Source: Rhodocyclales bacterium (GTDB lineage Bacteria; Pseudomonadota; Gammaproteobacteria; Burkholderiales; Rhodocyclaceae). From it: a stretch of 32,082 bases of DNA. Made by a program: the position numbers and the translations under genes. This document shows, in pieces, positions 8,303-15,772 of this stretch. Position 1 is the stretch's first letter, and every line of letters starts with the position of its first letter. The stretch is from NCBI GenBank assembly GCA_026399415.1, contig JAPLQZ010000069.1, positions 1 through 32,082 on the forward strand. Reading direction: 5' to 3'. The notes beneath the pieces were generated by a model. The model worked only from the letters and a program-made list of their open reading frames with translations. It did not search any database and was not told the origin of the DNA.

Positions 8303-8620
8303 CTATTTGATCTCGGAGAGGTACTTGGCCAGTTGCTTGATGTCCTCGTCGGTAACCAGATGCATGACACCTTTCATCGCCGCGGTATTGCCATTGGCGC
8401 GTGCACCGCTCTTGATGTCCTTCATCTGGTTCTCGGCGTACTTTGCGTTCTGTCCGGCCAGCCTGGGATACTCCGGGGTCAGCGGCTTCTTGGCATCCTT
8501 GCCGTGACAGGCGATGCAGGTCTTTTCCATATAAAGGGTTTTGCCGTCGGCCAGAGCCGGTGCGGCGAAGGAAGCAGCGGCGATAGTGACAGCGGCCGCG
8601 AGAATCAATCCGTTCTTCAT
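8303..8620 (-). CDS. Monoheme cytochrome c of the nos cluster (c553-like)
   Basis: This 105-residue protein has a signal peptide ending near Ala-Leu-Ala, one heme c site CIACH at about residue 35, and a Met-containing stretch (AAMKGVMHLV) that could supply the sixth ligand. It resembles small c553/c5-like carriers and the NosC proteins of clade II clusters. It lies directly after nosZ and the ATG at 8620 has AAAAGGAAT upstream. The likely role is electron delivery to the CuA site of NosZ, by inference from position. The downstream diheme gene has a separate FNR-like box. Confidence 0.9.
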   Translation of the reverse strand: MKNGLILAAAVTIAAASFAAPALADGKTLYMEKTCIACHGKDAKKPLTPEYPRLAGQNAKYAENQMKDIKSGARANGNTAAMKGVMHLVTDEDIKQLAKYLSEIK

Positions 8621-8643
8621 GGTTATTCCTTTTCGTAAATGAA

Positions 8644-8670
8644 CGGGGGGCAGAATAATTCTGCCCCCCG
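8644..8670 (-). terminator. Perfect 13-bp stem-loop after nosZ (terminator or attenuator)
   Basis: Arms CGGGGGGCAGAAT (8644-8656) and its exact complement (8658-8670) flank a single base; the real loop would be a few bases. It begins 44 nt past the nosZ stop and ends before the monoheme cytochrome start. On the minus strand only TTCATTT follows, not a clean T-run, so partial termination or 3'-end protection of nosZ mRNA is as likely as full termination. Confidence 0.65.
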
Positions 8671-8714
8671 GGACTTGCCTTGATCTAGTTCATCCCACTA
8701 GGAGGGGACATACC

Positions 8715-11006
8715 TTACTTGACCTTCTTGGCTCCATTCTGCTCCAGGTAGGTCTTGGCGCGCAAACCGAGGTCGGCTGTCTTGACCTGGTATTGCCAGA
8801 TTTGCTCGGCCCAGAGGTTGGCATTTTCCCAATCCTTCTTGGCGGCAAAGCCTTCATGCTTCTCTTTCAGACCCTTGGTCTTGCCCAGTTGGTCGAATGC
8901 ATCTTCAACCATGGCCACGACATCCGGGAAGTCCTTGTAGTTGACGCTGGTGATGTAGGCCACGACGGAGTCGATGATCGCCTGCGTGTCGACGACCTTC
9001 TTCACCGTTGCCTTGTAGTCGGCTTCGGTGTAGCTACCCTTGGCCAGTTCCATCTTGGTCGGCTTCCAACCCTTCGGCTTGACCAGCAGGTAACCCATCA
9101 TCTCCAGGTGCAGTGCGGAGCAGAACTCCGTGCAGTAGTAAGGATAGACACCTTCCTTGTCGGCCTTGAACTTCACCGATACCGTCTTGCCCGGCTCGAC
9201 CGACGCATGCACGTTGAAGGTCGACACCGTGAAGCCATGGGTCTCGTCCTGCGCACGCTCAAGGTTGGTCAGGTGGATCGTCACTTCGTCACCGACATCG
9301 ACTTCGATGGTTTCCGGCGTGATGTGCGAACGGATCAGGGTGCCAAATACTTCGACCTTGTTGCCCTTCTTGACGGTCTTCTCCTGGCCGGCAAGAGTGG
9401 CGCCCGGATGCGGCTTGTCGGTGCGGCTGTCGGTGCCGACCTTGTAGCGCACGGCAGGCTTCAGCTTCTTGGCATCGATCCCCACGGCATAGTGCGGCTC
9501 GCCCAGCGGCAGCGGCATGTCGTACAGCAACTGCATCTTGTCGCCACTGATGTCGATCAACTGGTGGTTCTGCGGATGCAGCGGGCCGACAGGCACGAAG
9601 CGATCGATCGCCAGCTTGTTCAGCGCAACAAGATACTTGCCGGCCGGCTTGGTCGAATCGCCTTCCATGGTCATCAGGTGGCCGATGTTGTAGTGCACGC
9701 TGAGCTTGTCCAGCACCTTGCCTTCGCAGTAGTTCCATTTGGCCACTTGCGAGTCTACATACAACGAGGTGTAAGCAATGCAGGGCTTGCTGTCATACTG
9801 GGTATGCAAGGGGCCGAGGCCCAGCGATACCTGCACGTGCAAGGCGTCCTTCATGCCGATCACCGGAATGCCGTAGGGATCCTTGGATTCGAATTTTCCG
9901 GACTGGATGGCAGCCTGGATCTTTTCGAAACTGAACACCGAGACATGCGTATCAAGCTTGCCGGCAACAATAATCAGCTTGCCATCGGGTGTTACATCCA
10001 CGCCGTGCGGGCTCTTGGGTTCCGGAACTAGGAACAGGATGCCTTCCTTTACCGAGACTTCGATCGGAAGCACATTGTGGCCGTTGATCTTCTTGGCCTT
10101 GCCTGCCTTGACCAGTTCGGCGGCCTTCTTCCAGTTGATCACGTGCAGGTAGTCGGTGTCCTTGGCGGAGCACCCGGCTTCATACGGCGGACGGCCCTTC
10201 TCGATGCCGCCGACGTAGCGCTCGGAACAGAAGGAATTGGTGAACGACCAACCCTCGGAGGGACCCTTGCCGGCGTCCGACAGATCCTGCCAGTAGGGCG
10301 GCAGTTCAAGCGAGAAAGACTCGTTGGTCTGAATGCGGCCTTCCTTGCGATCAAACTTCCAGTAGGTCACGCCGCCACGATACTTCTCGTTCATTTCCTC
10401 AAGCGGGTAGAATTTCTTGTTCTCCAGCGGAGCCGGATACTGGGCCGCTTCGATCACGTACTCGGTATTGGTGGTGACGAAGGTGCCACCGTGTTCGGAT
10501 TTGAAAACCGGATTGACGACGATTTGCTTGGTTTCGAAGTCGCGCAGGTCGATCACGGCAATGCGCGGATTGGCCTTGTCGTTGATGAACAGAAACTGGC
10601 CGTCGTACTCGCCGTTGGTTTCGGAGATTGCCGGATGGTGGGTATCGCCCCAGGTGATGTCCTTGCCGTCGATGCGACCACCGGCCAGCACCTTCTTCGA
10701 ACTTTCGTCAAAGCCATAGCCCTGCCAGGGTTCCGGCGTAAACACACCGATGTACTTCAGAATGCGCATCGAGGGAATGCCGTAGACAATGACCTGGCCC
10801 GACTGACCACCTGAACTGAACACGACGAATTCGTCGCGCTTGCCGGTCGGTACGTAGGTCTTGGCCGCGGCCAGCAGATCCTGCTGACTCAAACCCCGCG
10901 CTTTCAGTACATCCGCCAGATTGTCGGCCGACCACGCTGCGGTCGCCGCGAGCCCCATCCCGGCTGCCAGCAGCAGCGAGGTGGCTTGCTTGTTAAACTG
11001 CTTCAT
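8715..11006 (-). CDS. nosZ: NosZ, nitrous oxide reductase, clade II (Sec-exported) type
   Basis: This 763-residue multicopper enzyme reduces N2O to N2 in the periplasm. The N-terminus (KQFNKQATSLLLAAGMG) is a Sec-type signal without twin arginines, which together with the DTHHPAISETNGEYDG motif marks clade II. CuZ histidine motifs are all visible: DTHHP, EHGG, SPHG, GPLHTQ, QNHQ and GEPHY. The CuA site is CTEFCSALHLEMMG at about residues 625-638. About 116 residues follow, predicted helical and lacking CxxCH, so there is no fused heme domain. The ATG at 11006 has GGGAGCG upstream; longer open frame to 11216 crosses the FNR boxes and is rejected. Maturation genes nosB-D-G-H-F-L-Y follow. Confidence 0.97.
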   Translation of the reverse strand: MKQFNKQATSLLLAAGMGLAATAAWSADNLADVLKARGLSQQDLLAAAKTYVPTGKRDEFVVFSSGGQSGQVIVYGIPSMRILKYIGVFTPEPWQGYGFDESSKKVLAGGRIDGKDITWGDTHHPAISETNGEYDGQFLFINDKANPRIAVIDLRDFETKQIVVNPVFKSEHGGTFVTTNTEYVIEAAQYPAPLENKKFYPLEEMNEKYRGGVTYWKFDRKEGRIQTNESFSLELPPYWQDLSDAGKGPSEGWSFTNSFCSERYVGGIEKGRPPYEAGCSAKDTDYLHVINWKKAAELVKAGKAKKINGHNVLPIEVSVKEGILFLVPEPKSPHGVDVTPDGKLIIVAGKLDTHVSVFSFEKIQAAIQSGKFESKDPYGIPVIGMKDALHVQVSLGLGPLHTQYDSKPCIAYTSLYVDSQVAKWNYCEGKVLDKLSVHYNIGHLMTMEGDSTKPAGKYLVALNKLAIDRFVPVGPLHPQNHQLIDISGDKMQLLYDMPLPLGEPHYAVGIDAKKLKPAVRYKVGTDSRTDKPHPGATLAGQEKTVKKGNKVEVFGTLIRSHITPETIEVDVGDEVTIHLTNLERAQDETHGFTVSTFNVHASVEPGKTVSVKFKADKEGVYPYYCTEFCSALHLEMMGYLLVKPKGWKPTKMELAKGSYTEADYKATVKKVVDTQAIIDSVVAYITSVNYKDFPDVVAMVEDAFDQLGKTKGLKEKHEGFAAKKDWENANLWAEQIWQYQVKTADLGLRAKTYLEQNGAKKVK

Positions 11007-11114
11007 GTTTGTCGCTCCCATTCCGATTAATACTGCGTTAGCGCAGCTTCCGGTGCGCCCTTGCTGCCTGATCGCCGCTACGACAACTCTCGCCATTGCG
11101 ACAATATGTCGCGT

Positions 11115-11120
11115 ATTTGA
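11115..11120 (-). promoter_or_regulatory. Possible nosZ -10 element
   Basis: On the minus strand this hexamer reads TCAAAT (4 of 6 matches to TATAAT). Its centre is 32 nt from the centre of the nearer FNR/DNR box (11143-11156), the spacing of class II FNR promoters. It is weak evidence alone. Confidence 0.35.
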
Positions 11121-11141
11121 CGCCTCGTAGCACCTCGGGAC

Positions 11142-11175
11142 ATTGACTTGGATCAAATATTGACTTGGATCAAAT
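11142..11175. promoter_or_regulatory. Two tandem identical FNR/DNR boxes (exact 17-bp duplication)
   Basis: The 17-bp unit ATTGACTTGGATCAAAT occurs at 11142-11158 and again, without a gap, at 11159-11175. Each holds TTGACTTGGATCAA (11143-11156 and 11160-11173), one base off the TTGAT-N4-ATCAA consensus. The boxes lie between divergent nosZ and the 11216 gene, so they may control both. The box nearer nosZ is correctly spaced from a -10-like TCAAAT. Confidence 0.8.
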
Positions 11176-11215
11176 ATCTGTATGCTTACATAATGCATTG
11201 CGATAAGCGCCGGCA

Positions 11216-11686
11216 TTGAAATCCACCCGATCTCACATGCTCACTCTGGCGACAATCGTCGCGCTGCTTGGCATAGCCATCGTCGGTCACCAGTTGTCGC
11301 CGCTGTTGCTGCCCAAGGCGGACGTGACGGGCGTGGTGGAGCCCGGTTGCGACCTGCACCGGCGTGCCTGCGCGGCGACCCTGCCGCAAGGGGGGCGCAT
11401 GGAGTTTTCCATCACGCCGCGACCGATACCGTTTCTTCAGACCTTGCGTGTTGAGGTGACCGTCGGTGGAGTCGAACCGAGAAAAATCGAAGTGGACTTT
11501 GCCGGCGAGAACATGAACATGGGCTACAACCGAGGCGAACTCATCGCCACCGGTCGTGGCACCTACGCCGGCGAAGCCGCACTGCCGGTCTGTGTCTCCG
11601 GCAGCATGGCCTGGGTGGCCACGGTGATGGTCGAAACCGACCGACAGCGTATTGCCGTGCCTTACCGCTTCGACGTCGGACACTAA
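11216..11686 (+). CDS. Small membrane-anchored protein, FixH/YtkA-like, divergent from nosZ
   Basis: This 156-residue protein has one N-terminal hydrophobic helix and a periplasmic-looking domain. I do not recognise it firmly. The segment DFAGENMNMGYNRGEL followed by a beta-rich part with LPVCVSGSMAW recalls FixH/YtkA-like domains, some of which are tied to copper or oxidase assembly. Cysteines at PGCDLHRRAC and LPVC and the Met-x-Met pair could bind copper, but this is inference. The frame starts with TTG at 11216; the ATG at 11237 directly before the hydrophobic helix is an equally good start. It shares the duplicated FNR/DNR control region with nosZ and is followed by a cytochrome gene, so an anaerobic respiration role is likely. 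Confidence 0.75.
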   Translation: MKSTRSHMLTLATIVALLGIAIVGHQLSPLLLPKADVTGVVEPGCDLHRRACAATLPQGGRMEFSITPRPIPFLQTLRVEVTVGGVEPRKIEVDFAGENMNMGYNRGELIATGRGTYAGEAALPVCVSGSMAWVATVMVETDRQRIAVPYRFDVGH

Positions 11687-11700
11687 CCCCACCCCACCAC

Positions 11701-11714
11701 TGGATACAGATCAA
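11701..11714 (+). promoter_or_regulatory. Weak FNR/DNR-like box upstream of the cytochrome c4-like gene
   Basis: TGGATACAGATCAA keeps a perfect second half (ATCAA) and one mismatch in the first half. Its centre is about 68 nt before the ATG at 11776, and a GACAAT at 11738-11743 sits at the class II spacing (33 nt centre to centre). One half is degenerate, so confidence is modest. Confidence 0.4.
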
Positions 11715-11775
11715 GGAAATGCTCGTTCCGGGTCTGCGACAATGCGTCACATCATCCGACTCTTAGATTATTGCA

Positions 11776-12429
11776 ATGCGAAACCACTTTTATTTTGTGC
11801 TGCTTGCGCTGTGCGTCAACGGCCCGGGGCACGCCCAAAATCTCGAAAAAGGCAAAGAAATAAACAGCACCTGCGCCGGCTGCCACGGCGAACTCGGACA
11901 GGGAGGCTCGCGCGGCGAATACCCGCGCATCAGCGGTCAACGACCGGCTTATATCGTTGATCAGCTCAAATCATTTCGCGCCCGCAAACGCGTGAATATT
12001 CCGATGTACCCCTATACCCAGGAGCGCGAGCTTCCCGACGAGGACATCAAGGACGTTGCCGCCTACCTGGCATCCATCGAGTTGCCCACCAAGTGGCCGG
12101 TGTTCAAGGACAGCGACGACGCTTTGACCCGACTCACCCTGACCGAGCGCGTGATGATCATTCCCCGCGTAGCGGGCAACCTCGCCAACGGTGAAGCCAT
12201 CTATCAGAAGAAGTGTTTCGCTTGCCACGCGCCCACCGGCATGGGGCGCGGCATGTTCCCCATGCTGGTCGGGCAATACACCAGCTATCTGATGCGGCAG
12301 ATGGAGAAATACATCAAGAGCGAGCGCCCGCATGACGAGGAAGGGGTCGGCGGCGTGCTCAACACGCTCAGGGAAGAAGACCTGCAGGACATCCTCGCCT
12401 ACCTGACATCGATTCAGGAACGTCAGTAA
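11776..12429 (+). CDS. Cytochrome c4-like diheme cytochrome c
   Basis: This 217-residue protein has a signal peptide ending near Gly-His-Ala and two heme c sites, CAGCH (about residues 34-38) and CFACH (about 149-153). Each half has the Y/F-P-x-I/L-x-G-Q motif of cytochrome c4. It is homologous in layout to the diheme cytochrome of the nos cluster. Cytochromes of this class carry electrons between the bc1 complex or quinol dehydrogenases and periplasmic reductases, so NirS or NosZ are plausible partners given the location between the two clusters. Its stop is only 9 nt from the end of the convergent nirH remnant; no terminator is visible there. Confidence 0.9.
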   Translation: MRNHFYFVLLALCVNGPGHAQNLEKGKEINSTCAGCHGELGQGGSRGEYPRISGQRPAYIVDQLKSFRARKRVNIPMYPYTQERELPDEDIKDVAAYLASIELPTKWPVFKDSDDALTRLTLTERVMIIPRVAGNLANGEAIYQKKCFACHAPTGMGRGMFPMLVGQYTSYLMRQMEKYIKSERPHDEEGVGGVLNTLREEDLQDILAYLTSIQERQ

Positions 12430-12438
12430 GGACTGGTA

Positions 12439-12805
12439 TTACCCGGCAATGCGCAGGCCGGTTTTTTTCAGGATGGCGGTGCTGTAGAGAATGTCGTGCG
12501 ATCTGCAGGCATCATCCAGCAGCGCCTCTATCTCCGCCACGCGAGCCGCAACCTCCTCCCGGTTCCGCCCATGCACCATGGCGAACAGGTTGTAGGGCCA
12601 GTCTGGCAGACGGCGCGGGCGGCGGTAGCAATGCGTGACGAATTCCAGTGCGCCGACCTGCACACCCAAGTCGTCGACACGGGCATCATCGACATCCCAC
12701 ACCGACATGCCATTGGCCGTGTAGCCGATGGCATAGTGATTGGGCGGCGACCATCAGGCGCCGGTCGGTGGCGTCGAGTTCGGGCTTCTGCCTCGTGTCA
12801 GGCAT
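12439..12805 (-). pseudogene. nirH: nirH-like siroheme decarboxylase gene broken by an internal deletion
   Basis: The gene starts at ATG 12805, overlapping the nirG stop by 8 nt, and codes MPDTRQKPELDATDRRLMVAAQ, the normal start of an AsnC-like NirD/L/G/H protein. It then jumps directly to NHYAIGYTANGMSVWDVDD in another frame. The original frame would end after 39 residues. The downstream frame stays open to 12439 and keeps THCYRRPRR and WPYNLFAMVHGR, the conserved core. Comparison with the intact nirG shows roughly 45 residues missing, with a length that is not a multiple of three. A short protein could start at ATG 12708 (89 aa) but would lack the HTH half. Either a real decay or an assembly error. 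Confidence 0.85.
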
Positions 12806-13271
12806 GCAGCTTCATCTCCACAAAATATTCGCGTTCTTTGGGAAACGCGAATACCTGCAAGCCTGTTGCCGCTTCGATCGCGGCAATGGTTTCGGCAATG
12901 CCCTGCGGTGTCGCCGTGGCGAGGACAAACCACATGTTCAGAGCGTGCTCGCGGCGGTAGTTGTGCGCCACTTCGGGGAAGGCGTTCACCTGCGCCACGA
13001 CCCGCTCGAAGCTTTCTTCCGGCACGCTCATCGCCGCCAGCACAAACGCGCCGCCGGCCCGTTCGATCTGAAACATGGGGCCGAAGCGCGTCAGCACGCG
13101 ACGTTCGAGCATCGAATCAAGACGCCGCAGCAGTTCCGTCTCGCTCATGTCGAGGGCTTCCGCGACCTGGCGATAGGGTTCGGCAACCAGCGGGAAATCG
13201 CCCTGGAGGGCGTTGATCAGCCTTCTATCGGTCTCGTCCGGCGGCGCCGTGGACGCTGCTGCGTCATGCAC
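12798..13271 (-). CDS. nirG: NirG-like siroheme decarboxylase subunit (heme d1 synthesis)
   Basis: This 157-residue protein belongs to the AsnC/Lrp-like NirD/L/G/H family. An N-terminal winged-helix part (DRRLINALQGDFPLVAEPY, then SETELLRRLDSM) is followed by the conserved HNYRREHALNMWFVLATA core. These proteins decarboxylate siroheme to 12,18-didecarboxysiroheme in heme d1 synthesis rather than bind DNA. I chose the GTG at 13271, which overlaps the nirDL stop by 8 nt, because the same 8-nt overlap links nirG to nirH; a frame opening at 13310 lies inside nirDL. Assignment to NirG rather than NirL rests on the neighbours. Confidence 0.82.
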   Translation of the reverse strand: MHDAAASTAPPDETDRRLINALQGDFPLVAEPYRQVAEALDMSETELLRRLDSMLERRVLTRFGPMFQIERAGGAFVLAAMSVPEESFERVVAQVNAFPEVAHNYRREHALNMWFVLATATPQGIAETIAAIEAATGLQVFAFPKEREYFVEMKLHA

Positions 13272-14268
13272 GGATCGATCCGTTCGCTGCCGGCAGGGAG
13301 GATTCGGCAAAATAGCGCGCCCCGCATTGCTTGAAGCGCCGCGTCGAGAACAGTGCCTGCGCGGGCAGGCCTGCCAACCGGCTCAAGTGTTCGATTACCG
13401 GTTGTACTTCCTCGCGCGAACGGCCATGCACCATGCAATAGAGGTTGTAGCGCCAGTGCGGCAGGCTGCGACCGCGCCGGTAGCACAGCGTCACGCCGGC
13501 TTCGGCGGCGAACAGCCGGCCGATGCGGTCGACGTCCGCGTCGGGTGCGTCGAACACCACCATTGCGTTGGCGCGGTAGCCCAGTTCGTGGTGGCGCACG
13601 ATGACGCCGAAACGCTTGATCAGACCCTCTTCGAGCCAGCCGCTTATCCGCGTCAGGACTTCACTCTCGCTCATGCCGACGCGCTCGCCGAGACGCGCGA
13701 AGGGGCGCGACACCAGTTCAAGGCCGGGCTGCAGCGCCGCAATCAATTGCTTCTCGGCGGCATCCGGCGCGCGCACCGGTGTGTTCGGGGTTTCGGCGTG
13801 ATGCTTGTGCGGCGACTTCAGATCGAAACCGAGGTCGATGTGATATTCCTGCTCCAGCGGCAGGGAGATGACTGCACAGCCCGTCTCGTTCTCGATCGCG
13901 GCGAGCGCGGCCGCCAGCGTGGCCTGGTCGGCGGCCGTGGCAACGAACCACAGGTTGTAGTGATGCTCGCGCTGGTAGTTGTGATTCACTTCCGGCCTGG
14001 CGCTGACCTGTGCCGCGATCTGCTCCAGCCTTTCAGCCGGAGCAGCGAGCGCCGCCAGCGTCGAGGCGCCCACGCGCCGCGGCGCAAACACTGCCCCGAC
14101 GCGACTGATGGCGCCGCGCGCCTGCAATCGCCTGAGTGTCGCCAAAGTCGCCGTGTCGTCAGCGCCGACTCCTGCGCCAAGCTGCGCGAATGGCTGCGTC
14201 GTAATTGGAAAGTCGCGCTGCCAACCATTCAGCAGGGCAAATTCAAGTGGGCTGTAGGGCGAATCCAC
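13264..14268 (-). CDS. nirDL: NirDL fusion, siroheme decarboxylase (heme d1 synthesis)
   Basis: This 334-residue protein has two AsnC-like halves. The first (about residues 1-150) carries HNYQREHHYNLWFVATA and the second (about 180-320) carries LCYRRGRSLPHWRYNLYCMVHGRS, joined by a linker with His/Pro. Fused NirDL proteins, as in Paracoccus and Hydrogenobacter, decarboxylate siroheme to 12,18-didecarboxysiroheme. It starts with GTG at 14268, 2 nt after the nirF stop, and its stop overlaps the nirG GTG. With nirH broken, NirDL plus NirG would have to carry this step. Confidence 0.88.
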   Translation of the reverse strand: MDSPYSPLEFALLNGWQRDFPITTQPFAQLGAGVGADDTATLATLRRLQARGAISRVGAVFAPRRVGASTLAALAAPAERLEQIAAQVSARPEVNHNYQREHHYNLWFVATAADQATLAAALAAIENETGCAVISLPLEQEYHIDLGFDLKSPHKHHAETPNTPVRAPDAAEKQLIAALQPGLELVSRPFARLGERVGMSESEVLTRISGWLEEGLIKRFGVIVRHHELGYRANAMVVFDAPDADVDRIGRLFAAEAGVTLCYRRGRSLPHWRYNLYCMVHGRSREEVQPVIEHLSRLAGLPAQALFSTRRFKQCGARYFAESSLPAANGSIRA

Positions 14269-14270
14269 GA

Positions 14271-15446
14271 TCAGAATCCGATGCGTGCGGCGCGGCTGGT
14301 GAAAAAGATGCCGGAAGGAGCATCGGCGGCAAGGCTGCCCAGATTCCGGAAGGTCTTCGTGTCGTAAATGACGACGCGGTTGTCATCGCGCGCCGACAGC
14401 CAGACGGCCTCGCCGCGCGGCGTGAACTCCATGTGCAGCACGGCCTTGCCCGGCTGCAGGGTTTGCACTATTTTCCCCGTCAGCGTGTCGATCACCTGTA
14501 CCCAGCCGTTGTCCGGAAACGCGAAGTTAACCCAGACCTGGCGGCCGTCCGGGCTGGCCATGACGAACACCGGCTGGCCCTTGACCGCCACCCTGCCGGT
14601 TTCCTTCCAGCTTGCCGCGTCGGCTATCAGTACCTCATGGCGGCCGATGGCGGGCAGCCAGGCACGACCTGCCGCCACTGACCAGCCACGCAGATGCGGC
14701 ATCTTGAATACCGGCAATTTTTCCTCGCCACGGCCGTATTTTTCCAGGATCTTGCGCGAACCCTGCTCCGGCTGCCACAGATCGAGCAACGCGATGCCGT
14801 CCTCGCCAAACAGACCGGCAAGGTAGTAGCGTCCGTCGGGCGTGACCAGACCGTCATAAGGCTGCAGGCCGGCCGGATAGCGCTTGGTCACGGGCCGCTT
14901 CGAATCGGAAAAATCGCTGACCCATATCTCGCCGCCATCGAACAGCGCGTAGGCAAACTTGTTGCCCGGCACGTCGGCCAGACCGACCACCTTGGAGAAA
15001 CTTCCCGGCGCGTACTCGGCCGGGACTTCAGAGAGCAACTCAAGCGTTTCCGCATCGAAGGCCTTGATTCCACCCGGCGTGTAGTTCTGCGCCACGACAA
15101 TGCGTCCGTCCTGCGAGATCGAGCCGCCGATGGCGTTACCCGACTGCATGATGCGCTTGACGATGCGGGCTTCGAGCAGATCGACTTTGGTCAGTCCGCC
15201 ATCGCGACCAAAGATGAACGCGTAACGGGCGTCGCGCGAATAGACGACGGACGCATGCGAGAGGTCACCGAGACCGCCGATGCGGGCATAGGCCTCCCGG
15301 CTGCTGGTATTCACCAGCGTGACATGGCTGCTGGCGCGCTCGACGACCAAGCCGAGGTCGCCCGTGCCGCGCAGCGGCATCCCGCTGCATGCACTCAGCA
15401 GGACGGCCAGAAGGCCGGAGAAGAACAGTTGCATGATCCGTCTCAT
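14271..15446 (-). CDS. nirF: NirF, heme d1 biosynthesis lipoprotein
   Basis: This 391-residue protein resembles the d1 domain of NirS without the cytochrome c domain, as NirF does. It has a short hydrophobic start and a lipobox L-S-A-C with Cys20, so it is probably a periplasmic lipoprotein. Beta-propeller-like repeats such as SPDGRQVWVNF, TPDGRYYLAG and SQDGRIVVAQN run along it. NirF is required for late steps of heme d1 synthesis. Its ATG overlaps the nirC stop as ATGA. NirN, a relative with a cytochrome domain, is excluded because no CxxCH is present. Confidence 0.93.
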   Translation of the reverse strand: MRRIMQLFFSGLLAVLLSACSGMPLRGTGDLGLVVERASSHVTLVNTSSREAYARIGGLGDLSHASVVYSRDARYAFIFGRDGGLTKVDLLEARIVKRIMQSGNAIGGSISQDGRIVVAQNYTPGGIKAFDAETLELLSEVPAEYAPGSFSKVVGLADVPGNKFAYALFDGGEIWVSDFSDSKRPVTKRYPAGLQPYDGLVTPDGRYYLAGLFGEDGIALLDLWQPEQGSRKILEKYGRGEEKLPVFKMPHLRGWSVAAGRAWLPAIGRHEVLIADAASWKETGRVAVKGQPVFVMASPDGRQVWVNFAFPDNGWVQVIDTLTGKIVQTLQPGKAVLHMEFTPRGEAVWLSARDDNRVVIYDTKTFRNLGSLAADAPSGIFFTSRAARIGF

Positions 15447-15772
15447 TCAGGAAACCCCGCCATTAACCGCTCAACAATCCACTGTGCTTCATCTTCCGCC
15501 AAGAATCGGTGCCACGGCGGCATCGGCGTCCCCGGGCGGCCGCCGATGATGGTTGCCACCAGGCCCTCTGCCGGTTTATCGGCGAGCGTTGCCGGCAGCA
15601 GCGCCGGCCCCAGTCCGCCGCGCAAGGTCATGCCATGACAGGAACCGCAATCCTGCCGCACCAGGTGGACCAGTTCCTTCTGGCGAGCCGCCGTCAATTC
15701 GGCCATGCCCGGCATGGCCAGGCTGCCAAGCAGGATTGCCGTCAGTGCGTAAAGGAAGCGACTACTCGACAA
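15443..15772 (-). CDS. nirC: NirC-like monoheme cytochrome c
   Basis: This 109-residue protein has a signal peptide ending at Gly-Met-Ala, a heme c site CGSCH at about residue 42, and the segment RPGTPMPPW with Met as the likely sixth ligand. Small cytochromes NirC encoded between nirS and nirF deliver electrons to NirS or take part in d1 maturation. The frame starts with TTG at 15772, overlapping the cupredoxin stop by 11 nt. No strong ribosome binding site is seen, so reinitiation after the cupredoxin is likely. Confidence 0.9.
   Translation of the reverse strand: MSSSRFLYALTAILLGSLAMPGMAELTAARQKELVHLVRQDCGSCHGMTLRGGLGPALLPATLADKPAEGLVATIIGGRPGTPMPPWHRFLAEDEAQWIVERLMAGFPE

Noticed and set aside
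8793-10031. 412-codon plus-strand frame opposite nosZ
   Set aside because: It is a shadow of nosZ, whose copper ligands are all present on the minus strand.
11142-11175. Short tandem repeat as the start of a CRISPR array or attachment site
   Set aside because: There are only two units with no spacers, and each is an FNR/DNR palindrome in a promoter region.
12439-12708. A complete small 89-residue gene
   Set aside because: It is only the C-terminal core of a NirH-like protein; its matching N-terminus lies just upstream in another frame, so a broken gene explains it better.
13264-14268. AsnC/Lrp transcription factor reading of the nirDL gene
   Set aside because: The doubled domain and the position after nirF identify the NirD/L/G/H decarboxylase family, not a DNA-binding regulator.
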